Shown here: positions 35,182 to 42,008 of the stretch, piece by piece
How positions within the stretch are numbered: the first letter of the stretch is position 1
How the letters are laid out: each line of letters opens with the position of its first letter
Source of the DNA: Micromonospora luteifusca
GTDB lineage: Bacteria > Actinomycetota > Actinomycetes > Mycobacteriales > Micromonosporaceae
Direction of reading: 5' to 3'
Length of the DNA: 64,000 nt
Assembly (NCBI RefSeq): GCF_016907275.1
Contig: NZ_JAFBBP010000001.1
Span: 6,686,001-6,750,000, forward strand
Made by a program: the position numbers and the translations under genes
Notes under the pieces: generated by a model
Told to the model about the DNA's origin: nothing
The model's database searches: none
What the model saw: the letters and a program-made list of their open reading frames with translations, nothing else

Positions 35182-35207
35182 GTTTCGACCCAGGATTAGC
35201 AGGGTAG
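35182..35207 (+). promoter_or_regulatory. SigB/F-like promoter for GAF-ANTAR gene
   Basis: GTTTCG (35182-35187), 14 nt, GGGTAG (35202-35207), that is GTTT-N16-GGGTA. It starts 8 nt after the secA2 terminator and lies 94 nt before the chosen start codon. Confidence 0.7.
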
Positions 35208-35301
35208 TAGGGCTGGTCGGTCAAGTCGGGAGAGAGCAGACGATGACACAGGTGACGAAGCCCGCAGGGCAGGCGCGAGGGTGCACGGAGGCCGCAGACC
35301 G

Positions 35302-36042
35302 GTGAACCTCGACACGCGGGAACCGGTGGTACACAACCTCGGCGTCCTGGAAACCGCCGCGCTGCTGCGCGAGCTGACCGCCGGTCTGATCGCGCTGACC
35401 GATTTCGATGAGGCGTTGCTGGCGCTGGTCCGGGTCACCCGGGACGCGGTGGCCGGGGTGCACTGGTGCGGGTTCACCGCCCTTCGCGCCGGCGAACCGG
35501 CCGGAGTGGCCGCCTCCGACGAGCGGCTGGCAGGGCTGGACGACCTCCGGCACGGGCCGGACTCGCCAGCGATGAGCGCGATCCGACGCCGCGAGATGAT
35601 TCTCGCCGGCGACCTGGCCGGTGAGCCTCGCTGGCCGGTCTGGACGGCGCGGGCCCGCGACCTCGGCGTACGCGGGGTGATCTCCGCGCCCGTCGACATC
35701 GACGACCAGGTGATCGGGGCGATCAACCTCTACGCCGGTTCGCCGGACCTGCTGACCCCGCAACACCAGTTGACCGCGATGCTGCTCGCCGAACACGCCG
35801 GCCTGCTGCTGGCCGCCGTCCGCGACCGCAGCCGGCAACTCGTCCTCGCCGGCGAACGGGACGCCTCGTTGCTGCACGACGGGGTGGTGGGCCAGGCCGT
35901 CGGCGTGATCATGACGCAGCGCGGGTGCCCACCGGCCGAGGCACTCGAGGTGCTGCGGACCGCCGCGTCGTCGTTGGACATCCCGCTACGCGAGGTGGCC
36001 GAGCGACTGGTCCGTACGGTCTCCCGCCAACGCGACACCTGA
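35302..36042 (+). CDS. GAF-ANTAR regulator
   Basis: A 246-residue protein. Residues 20-160 form a GAF sensory domain (FDEALLALVRVTRDAVAG, GVRGVISAPVDIDDQ); residues 180-240 form an ANTAR domain (LLHDGVVGQAVGVIMTQRG, A-E-A-L-E-V-L-R-T-A-A, I-P-L-R-E-V-A) that binds nascent RNA hairpins to block transcription termination. GTG at 35302 follows GGAGG. Preceded by a SigB/F-like promoter, it links stress transcription to RNA-level control. Signal sensed by the GAF domain unknown. Confidence 0.85.
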   Translation: MNLDTREPVVHNLGVLETAALLRELTAGLIALTDFDEALLALVRVTRDAVAGVHWCGFTALRAGEPAGVAASDERLAGLDDLRHGPDSPAMSAIRRREMILAGDLAGEPRWPVWTARARDLGVRGVISAPVDIDDQVIGAINLYAGSPDLLTPQHQLTAMLLAEHAGLLLAAVRDRSRQLVLAGERDASLLHDGVVGQAVGVIMTQRGCPPAEALEVLRTAASSLDIPLREVAERLVRTVSRQRDT

Positions 36043-36067
36043 CCGCCCGCCCGCCCGTCTGCCGCCA

Positions 36068-36131
36068 CGTGCCCGCTTGGCGCGTGCCGGCTTGGGGGCG
36101 TGCCCGCTTGGCTGGCGCGTGCCCCGCTTGG
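36068..36131. repeat. Four imperfect CGTGCCCGCTTGG direct repeats
   Basis: Copies at 36068-36080, 36083-36095, 36099-36111 and 36118-36131 share CGTGCC and GCTTGG with one change or one inserted C. Spacing is 15-19 nt, so it is not a regular satellite. Could be a slippage product or a protein-binding array. Confidence 0.6.
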
Positions 36132-36143
36132 CGTCCGCTCGCT

Positions 36144-36219
36144 TGATCGACTCCAGGTCGCCGATGTGGGGGTATCTGGGCGCTGGGACACCCCCACGTC
36201 GCCGACATGGAGTCGATCA
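36144..36219. repeat. Intergenic palindromic repeat, copy 2
   Basis: Arms 36144-36175 and 36188-36219 match at 28 of 32 positions around a 12-nt loop. The left arm begins TGATCGACTCC and includes a TCGCCGATGTGG core. It shares its arm design with the palindrome at 10109-10184, showing a dispersed family of about 76 bp. Confidence 0.75.
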
Positions 36220-36288
36220 CCTGCTGTTCTTGGGGTCTGGGGCGGTCGGGTGCCCGTTCTCCCGGTCGGCGGCGAGTCGGGCGGCACC

Positions 36289-36314
36289 GTTTCGCCGGAA
36301 CCGGGCTCGGGTAC
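36289..36314 (+). promoter_or_regulatory. SigB/F-like promoter for DUF2231 gene
   Basis: GTTTCG (36289-36294), 14 nt, GGGTAC (36309-36314), 42 nt before the start at 36357. Identical geometry to the GAF-ANTAR promoter. Confidence 0.7.
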
Positions 36315-36356
36315 CACTCTGGTCACTGTGAAGTGCGCCGACCCGGGGGAGGACCG

Positions 36357-36848
36357 ATGCAGAGTCGGCTGCGGGTGCAGGGGCACCCGATCCAACCGAT
36401 GCTGGTGACGTTCCCGCTCGGGCTCTTCGTCAGCGCCACCGTCTTCGATCTCACCGACGTCCTCGGCGGGCCGGCGTTCCTGGGCGAGGTCGGCTACTGG
36501 ACGGGCGTCGCCGCCCTCGTCGCCGCCGCGCTGACCGCCGTGGCCGGAATGGTCGACCTGTGGGACGTGCCAGGTGACCGCACCCGCCGTACGGCGATCT
36601 CCTTCAACCTGGTCAACACGGTGATGGCCGCCATGTTCCTGCTCACCTGCCTGGTCCGGTCACAGTCCCCGCAGCGCGGCGCGTCGGCCGCGGTCCTGAT
36701 CACCGAGCTGGTCGCGCTGGCCGTCGGTGGAGTCGGCGTGCACCTCGGCGCCCGGCTGATGCGCGAGTTCGACACCGGCCGCGCCGAGGCCGGCACCCTC
36801 GACGCGCTCGCCGGCTCCACCATCGAGATCGTCCGCCCCCGCCCCTGA
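36357..36848 (+). CDS. DUF2231 membrane protein
   Basis: A 163-residue protein with four membrane helices. The start H-P-I-Q-P-M-L-V-T-F-P-L-G and the T-G-V-A-A-L-V-A-A helix are typical of DUF2231, whose members sometimes sit with oxidases and stress genes; function is unknown. GGGGGAGG precedes the ATG. Likely induced by a SigB/F-type sigma factor from the promoter 42 nt upstream. Confidence 0.85.
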   Translation: MQSRLRVQGHPIQPMLVTFPLGLFVSATVFDLTDVLGGPAFLGEVGYWTGVAALVAAALTAVAGMVDLWDVPGDRTRRTAISFNLVNTVMAAMFLLTCLVRSQSPQRGASAAVLITELVALAVGGVGVHLGARLMREFDTGRAEAGTLDALAGSTIEIVRPRP

Positions 36849-36908
36849 TCCGACCGGGCCGGGCGCGCGGGGCGGCCTGCGCGGAGCTGGCCGGTCTACC
36901 ATCCGCGG

Positions 36909-37103
36909 ATGACCTCGTCTTTGGACACCCTCCCGAAGATCGGTGCGCCCGCGACGCGAGCCCTGCACGGCGCCGGTTACACCACCCTGCGGCAACTCGC
37001 CGGCGTCCCCCGCGCGGACCTGGCGAAACTGCACGGCATGGGGCCGAAGGCGCTCGGAATCCTCCAGGCTGCCCTCGAACAGCACAACCTGGGACTCGGC
37101 TGA
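36909..37103 (+). CDS. Helix-hairpin-helix protein
   Basis: A 64-residue protein with L-P-K-I-G-A-P-A-T-R-A-L and LHGMGPKALGILQAAL, two helix-hairpin-helix-like motifs of the kind that bind DNA backbone without sequence specificity. It is related to small DNA-binding proteins and the RNA polymerase alpha C-terminal fold. No partner is evident. The ATG at 36909 has only a modest ribosome site. Confidence 0.75.
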   Translation: MTSSLDTLPKIGAPATRALHGAGYTTLRQLAGVPRADLAKLHGMGPKALGILQAALEQHNLGLG

Positions 37104-37255
37104 GACCCGCCGCTGCCCGCACACGCCCGCACCGCTCGCCGACGCCGCCGGGCCCACCGGCTCTCCCGAGCCTGGGGAGTTAACCGGTCCGGCCCGTCTC
37201 GGCCCGGTGGCAAATGAGTTGCCGGCCGGGCGGCCGGCCGGCGAGGCTGACCGCC

Positions 37256-38014
37256 ATGAACGCTGAGCGTGCTGCCGAGGACTTGATCGCGGACGCGGCC
37301 GCCGCACCGGTCGACGGTTGGGACTTCGGCTGGCTGGCCGGCCGGGCCACCGAGGAACGCCCACCCTGGGGGTACGCCCGGCTGGTCGCCGACCGGATGG
37401 CGCGCGCCGACGCGGCACTGGACGTGGACACCGGCGGCGGGGAGGTGCTCGCCGAGGTGCCGCGCCCGCCGAAGCTGTTGACGGCCACCGAGAGTTGGCC
37501 GCCGAATGTCGAGGTCGCCCGGCGGACCCTGCGCCGGGTGGGGGCGACGGTGGTGGCGGTCGCCCCGGACGGGCCGCTGCCGTTCCGCGACTCGTCCTTC
37601 GACCTGGTGGTCAGCCGGCATCCGGTGCGTACCGACTGGAGGCAGACGGCCCGGGTGCTGCGACCCGGCGGAACGTTCCTGTCGCAGCAGATCGGTGCGG
37701 GCACCATGCGGGAGCTGAGTGAGGCGATCCTCGGGCCGCTGCCACCGCCGACCCAGCGGCACCCCGAGCACGTGGTCGCCGCCGCCGAAGCCGCTGGCCT
37801 GCGGGTGGTCGACCTACGCCACGCCATCCTGCGCGCGGCCTTCCACGACATCGGCGCGGTGGTCTGGTTCCTGCGCAAGGTGATCTGGACGGTGCCCGGC
37901 TTCACGGTCGACCGCTATCGCGAACAACTGCGGGACCTGCACCGCCGGATCGCTGACGAGGGCCCCTTCGTGGCGCACGCCCGACGCTTCCTCATCGAGG
38001 CCGTCCGCCCCTGA
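37256..38014 (+). CDS. Class I SAM-dependent methyltransferase
   Basis: A 252-residue protein. The N-terminal region contains the cofactor strand A-L-D-V-D-T-G-G-G-E, then LLTATESWPPNV, DLVVSRHPV (motif II/III area) and V-L-R-P-G-G-T-F. Class I methyltransferase fold, probably small-molecule. GAGGC lies a few bases before the ATG at 37256. Target unknown. It is followed by an inverted repeat and a convergent gene. Confidence 0.8.
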   Translation: MNAERAAEDLIADAAAAPVDGWDFGWLAGRATEERPPWGYARLVADRMARADAALDVDTGGGEVLAEVPRPPKLLTATESWPPNVEVARRTLRRVGATVVAVAPDGPLPFRDSSFDLVVSRHPVRTDWRQTARVLRPGGTFLSQQIGAGTMRELSEAILGPLPPPTQRHPEHVVAAAEAAGLRVVDLRHAILRAAFHDIGAVVWFLRKVIWTVPGFTVDRYREQLRDLHRRIADEGPFVAHARRFLIEAVRP

Positions 38015-38024
38015 CTCCGGAGCG

Positions 38025-38097
38025 TCGATGATGCAGTGGTGGTGCCACACCGAAGCCATGGATCGGGGCAGGCCGCCCACCACCACTCCATGATCGA
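38025..38097. repeat. Intergenic inverted repeat between convergent genes
   Basis: Arms 38025-38044 and 38078-38097 (TCGATGATGCAGTGGTGGTG and its near complement) match at 18 of 20 positions across a 33-nt loop. It lies between the methyltransferase and DUF3500 gene ends, so it could terminate both. Its sequence differs from the 10109/36144 family. Confidence 0.65.
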
Positions 38098-38113
38098 CCA
38101 GGCGGTGGGTGGG

Positions 38114-39064
38114 TCAGTGGTGGTGGGTGTGGTGGTGGGTTGCCAGGATGTCGGCGCCGAAGTCGCTGGCGGGGCGGCGCAGCACCGTGTGCGCGTGGTT
38201 GCCGTCCGCGGTGGTGTTGTCGTACTCGATCAGCAGGTCGTCGCCCTGCACCCGGTAGTAGTGCCGCTGCCCGGGGCTGGTTGGACCGGCCCAGGCGAAG
38301 TGCAGTTGGCCGGCGTCCAGCCGAGTCGCCTCCCGGATGGCCAGCTCGGGCGGCAGCCGGTCCAGGTAGAGCGCGACCACCTGGTCGAGCAGGGCGCGGC
38401 CGGTCGGCCCCAGCCGATTCGACGGTACGCCGAGGGGTTCCAGCGGTCCGTCGACCCTCCCGCGGGTGGCGCTGATGATGTCTCCCGGCGCCTCGTCGGC
38501 GATGATCGCGGCGGCCCGCTCGGCCGGCCCCAGCGCGTCGAGCAGTGCCCGGGCCAGGTCCTCCTCGACGCCGAGTGGGCGGGAGACCGGACGGCCGGCG
38601 TACCGGACCGCGGCCGGGTTGGCACCGAAGAAGATCGGCGCGGGGGACACCTGGTCGTCGACCACGGTCATGTTCACCGACAGGTGGTGTCCTTCGACCC
38701 GCCACGCCCAGCGGTCGTCGCGCGCCGGATCGCCGAAGACGGCCACCCAGTAGTCGCCGCTGTGCCGCCCACGGTGCCAACCCTCGGCCCGGTCGAGGAC
38801 CTCCTCCAGCGCGATGATCGCCATCGCCTGCGCGTACGCCGAAGGGCTGAGCGCGGTGGCCAGCAGCCGGTGTGCGGCCTTGCGCCCGGCGACGTCCAAC
38901 TCGGCGAGGCTGACGCCGGGGCGAGCTCGGGGCCGGTACTCCAGCCAGCGCCGGGACGCTTCGTCGTCGAACGGGTGCATGGCGCTTTCGCGGGCGGCGG
39001 GGTCAAGCGCGGCAAGCAGCGTGGTGCTGGCGGCGCGCATCTGCTCGGGCAGGGGATCTTCCAC
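38114..39064 (-). CDS. DUF3500 protein
   Basis: A 316-residue protein with family segments FDDEASRRWLEYRPRARPG, W-A-W-R-V-E-G-H-H-L-S-V-N, FFGANPA and HFAWAGPTSPGQRHYYRVQG. DUF3500 proteins are widespread, often His-rich, and of unknown function. This one ends in T-H-H-H-T-H-H-H, which could bind metal ions. No signal peptide. GTG start at 39064 with AGGG upstream. It stands downstream of the ankyrin gene on the same strand. Confidence 0.85.
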   Translation of the reverse strand: MEDPLPEQMRAASTTLLAALDPAARESAMHPFDDEASRRWLEYRPRARPGVSLAELDVAGRKAAHRLLATALSPSAYAQAMAIIALEEVLDRAEGWHRGRHSGDYWVAVFGDPARDDRWAWRVEGHHLSVNMTVVDDQVSPAPIFFGANPAAVRYAGRPVSRPLGVEEDLARALLDALGPAERAAAIIADEAPGDIISATRGRVDGPLEPLGVPSNRLGPTGRALLDQVVALYLDRLPPELAIREATRLDAGQLHFAWAGPTSPGQRHYYRVQGDDLLIEYDNTTADGNHAHTVLRRPASDFGADILATHHHTHHH

Positions 39065-39096
39065 CGACCCTGTATACCGGCAGATCCGTGCCGGTG

Positions 39097-39489
39097 TCAG
39101 CCGGCGTGCAACAGCTCCGTCATTTCCGCCAGGTCGAAGAACTGCGCGGTCTCCACCGCCGACGGGTTGCCGTGGGCCGGATCGGCACCGGCGGCGAGGA
39201 GTGCGCGGACCGCCTCGGTGCTGCTGCGGAAAACCGCGGCGGCCAGCGCGGTCTGACCCCGGTCGTTGGCCCGGGAGTGGTCGGCGCCCCGACTGAGCAG
39301 GGCGGCCACCGTGTCCGGGTGAGAGTGGTAGGCGGCCAGGATCAGCAGCGTGTCACCCTTGTCGTTGGTGAGGTTGACCGGCAGGCCGGCGTCGAGTTGC
39401 GCGGCCAACTCCTCGGTGGAGCCGGCCCGGGCCAGATCGAACATCCGGTGCGCGAACGCCAGCGTCTCGGCGTCGAGGTCGTCGGTCAC
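39097..39489 (-). CDS. Ankyrin-repeat protein
   Basis: A 130-residue soluble protein with three to four ankyrin repeats (LLDAGLPVNLTNDKGDTLLILAA-like, LLSRGADHSRANDRGQTALAAAV, LLAAGADPAHGN). Ankyrin proteins bind other proteins. Small single-domain members like this are common in actinobacteria, often near catalase or stress genes; no partner is evident here except the DUF3500 gene 32 nt downstream. GTG start. Confidence 0.85.
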   Translation of the reverse strand: MTDDLDAETLAFAHRMFDLARAGSTEELAAQLDAGLPVNLTNDKGDTLLILAAYHSHPDTVAALLSRGADHSRANDRGQTALAAAVFRSSTEAVRALLAAGADPAHGNPSAVETAQFFDLAEMTELLHAG

Positions 39490-39551
39490 CGGTCCAGGCT
39501 AGTCGCACCATCGGTGATAGGTTGCTCGGCCGGTGCGCTGGGGAGGGTCCG

Positions 39552-39968
39552 ATGGGTGAGACGGTGTACGTGGGCAACGCGGGTGTCGACGGTGCCACCA
39601 ACGCCGGCTGGCTGCTCGGGCACTTCGCGCCGCCGGGGGAGATCCGGCACAGCACCGACGTCGAGGTGAAGTGGGGCGTGCATCCGCCCGGACAGGCCCG
39701 GTCGCGGTGGGCGACCGGGGAACGGCGAACCACTCTGCTCGTACTCGTCGAGGGGTGTTTTCGGGTGGAGCTTCCGGACCGGACGGTACGGCTGGCCGCG
39801 CCGGGCGACTACGTGGTGTGGGCCCGCGGGGTGGACCACTCGTGGTTCGCCGAGCGCGCGTCGGTGGTGCTGACCGTGCGGTGGCCCTCCGTGCCCGGCT
39901 ACCGGGTGGACCCTCCGGTCCTGCCTAACCCTGGCTGGGGCGGTGGCGCAGCCGGCGGCCGACGGTGA
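39552..39968 (+). CDS. Cupin-like small protein
   Basis: A 138-residue protein that looks like a single-domain cupin: V-E-G-C-F-R-V-E-L-P-D, A-P-G-D-Y-V-V-W-A and D-H-S-W at the expected spacing for a beta barrel. The full metal-binding His set is incomplete. GGGAGGG precedes the ATG at 39552. It may be a signal- or sugar-binding protein; function unknown. Confidence 0.6.
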   Translation: MGETVYVGNAGVDGATNAGWLLGHFAPPGEIRHSTDVEVKWGVHPPGQARSRWATGERRTTLLVLVEGCFRVELPDRTVRLAAPGDYVVWARGVDHSWFAERASVVLTVRWPSVPGYRVDPPVLPNPGWGGGAAGGRR

Positions 39969-40006
39969 CTGTCGGTAACCTCCGTGGGGCTGGATGCGGT
40001 AGTGAC

Positions 40007-40048
40007 CGGTATACCTCAGAGTCATATTCATACCTCTGAGGTATACCG
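40007..40048. repeat. 15-bp perfect inverted repeat, operator-like
   Basis: CGGTATACCTCAGAG (40007-40021) and CTCTGAGGTATACCG (40034-40048) are exact complements. ATACCTCTGAGGTAT within the right arm is itself a perfect palindrome. It lies between convergent gene ends, so it may be a terminator or a displaced repressor operator. Confidence 0.65.
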
Positions 40049-40142
40049 CTCAACAGCACATCGACATGGCGGGCAGCCAAAGCGGATGACCAGCGCCCTT
40101 CGCTGCGACCCCAGCCCCGTCGTGAGTTAGGACTTGCCCGGG

Positions 40143-40787
40143 CTAGGAGCCGAGGTACTGCAGGATCGCGAGGATGCGGCGGCTGTAGCCGGTGGCGTGG
40201 GTGAGGTCGAGCTTGTCGAAGATGGCGTTGACGTGTTTCTCGACGGCGCTCTGTGAGACGTGCAGACGCTCGGCGATGGCGGCGTTGGTGTGCCCCTGAG
40301 CCATGTGGTGCAGCACGTCGCGTTCCCGTGGGGTGAGACGGTTGAGCGGGTCGGTGTGGCTGGTCGCGGAGATGAGCTGCCGGACGACCTCGGGGTCGAG
40401 GGCGGTGGAGCCGGCGGCGACGCGGTCGAGCGCGTCGAGGAAGTCCTCGACCTGGGCGACCCGGTCCTTCAGGACGTAGCCGACGCCTTCGGACCGGTCG
40501 GCGAGGAGCTTCGCGGCGTAGCGCTTCTCGACGTACTGGGAGAGGACCAGCACGGCGATGTCGGGCCACCGGCGGCGGATCTCCAGCGCGACCCGTAGCC
40601 CATCGTCGGTGTTGGTGGGTGGCATGCGGACGTCGGTGACGACGACGTCGGGGCGGTGCTGCTCGACGGCGGTGACGAGCTGGTCGGCATCCGCGACGGC
40701 GGCGACCACCTGGTGTCCCTCGTCGGCGAGGAGGCGGGCCAGCCCTTCGCGAAGCAGGGTGGAATCTTCGGCGAGGACTATGCGCAT
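40143..40787 (-). CDS. NarL/LuxR-type response regulator
   Basis: A 214-residue protein: receiver domain with phospho-acceptor Asp52 (V-V-T-D-V-R-M-P) and a C-terminal LuxR helix-turn-helix (LTPRERDVLHHMAQGHTNA). It overlaps the upstream sensor kinase gene by 10 nt. It likely controls the MMPL transporter operon of which it is the last gene. Confidence 0.9.
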   Translation of the reverse strand: MRIVLAEDSTLLREGLARLLADEGHQVVAAVADADQLVTAVEQHRPDVVVTDVRMPPTNTDDGLRVALEIRRRWPDIAVLVLSQYVEKRYAAKLLADRSEGVGYVLKDRVAQVEDFLDALDRVAAGSTALDPEVVRQLISATSHTDPLNRLTPRERDVLHHMAQGHTNAAIAERLHVSQSAVEKHVNAIFDKLDLTHATGYSRRILAILQYLGS

Positions 40788-41944
40788 GGCAGCACCGCCC
40801 GGATCGTCGTCGGGCCGCCGGGTGGGCTGTGCAGGTCAAACTGCCCGTCCAGTGCGGTGACCCGGCGGGCGAGCCCCTGCAGACCGCTGCCGTGCGGGTC
40901 GGCGCCGCCGGTACCGTCGTCGCGCACGCGCATCTCGATTCTCGCGTCCCGTTTCTCGATCTCGATGGTGATCAGGGTGGCTCGGGCGTGTTTGGTGGTG
41001 TTGGTGATCGCTTCGCAGGCGACGAAGTAGAGCACGGTCTCGACCGGTCGGGCGGGCCGGACCGGCACGTCATAGCTGATCTTGACGGGGGTGGCGGATC
41101 GTTGCGCCACCATCGTCAGCACCTCGTCCAGGGTGGTGTGGTCGAGTGCGGAGGGGTAGACCCGCCAGGCCACGTCCCGCAACTCGTCGATGGCGCGTTG
41201 AACGTCCTCGTGCGCCTGGACGACAAGTGCGCTCGCCTTGTCCGGGTCGCGGCTGCGCCGCGCCCGCCCCAGCAGCATGCCGAGCGCGACGAGGTGTTGC
41301 TGTAGCCCGTCGTGGAGGTCGCGTTCGATGCGCTGGCGTTCGGCGTCGACCGCGGTGAGGACGCGGGCTCGGCTGACGGTCAGTTCGCTGATCCGCTGTT
41401 GCAGCGCCGCCCGCGTGTGGGATTCGAGCAGGCCGCGGGCCAGCCACCGGTCCAGCGTGGCGACGCTGGCGATCGCCTGGAGGTTCACCAGCAGCAGGGC
41501 CGCCCCGATGAGCCCTTGCAGCAGGAAGTCGGCCGCGGTCATGGTGCCCGCGACGAAGGCGCGCACCACGATGGCGGCGAGTACGGCACCGACCACGAGC
41601 AGGCCGGCGGTGAGCAGGCCGAGCGTCGCAGGCAGGAGGCGGGCGGCGAGGTAGCCGAGCACCCGCGGTCCGCTCGCCTGGATCGGTGGCGGGGACGGCT
41701 GCGAGGCGCTGACGGCCAGGCGGTGCTGCTCCCAGTCGGCGATGCGTCTGGCGTACCGGACGGTGGTGGCGCCGGTGCGGCGGCGGGCCGCCGGCGCCGG
41801 CGAGAGCGCGATCACGGCCAGCCCGGCGAGGAGCAGGAACAGCACCTCGGCCAGACCGGTGAGGACGCCCAGCACCACGCCCGCCGTCGGGCGCGCCACG
41901 GCGGCGAGCCACGTTCGCCGACCGTGCGCCGCGCGCTCTGCCAT
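40778..41944 (-). CDS. Histidine kinase with membrane domain
   Basis: A 388-residue NarX/DesK-type sensor kinase. Two or more hydrophobic segments lie near residues 20-50 and 95-160. The H-box is ERQRIERDLHDGLQQ. The ATPase shows N-T-T-K-H-A and D-D-G-T-G-G with G-S-G-L-Q-G-L. It phosphorylates the response regulator encoded next. GGGGGGAA precedes the ATG at 41944. It follows the MMPL transporter gene, so the pair may sense lipids or envelope stress. Confidence 0.9.
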   Translation of the reverse strand: MAERAAHGRRTWLAAVARPTAGVVLGVLTGLAEVLFLLLAGLAVIALSPAPAARRRTGATTVRYARRIADWEQHRLAVSASQPSPPPIQASGPRVLGYLAARLLPATLGLLTAGLLVVGAVLAAIVVRAFVAGTMTAADFLLQGLIGAALLLVNLQAIASVATLDRWLARGLLESHTRAALQQRISELTVSRARVLTAVDAERQRIERDLHDGLQQHLVALGMLLGRARRSRDPDKASALVVQAHEDVQRAIDELRDVAWRVYPSALDHTTLDEVLTMVAQRSATPVKISYDVPVRPARPVETVLYFVACEAITNTTKHARATLITIEIEKRDARIEMRVRDDGTGGADPHGSGLQGLARRVTALDGQFDLHSPPGGPTTIRAVLPCA

Positions 41945-42008
41945 CAGGCATTCCCCCCATAGTTCATGTCGTCCCGGATCCCTGTCGTCCCGGGTCCACC
42001 CAACCTGG

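Larger units (their letters stand above)
36043..36356. other. Intergenic region rich in repeats
   Basis: About 314 nt with no gene. From left to right it holds four imperfect 13-nt direct repeats (36068-36131), a 32-nt-arm palindrome (36144-36219) and a SigB/F-like promoter (36289-36314). Confidence 0.7.
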
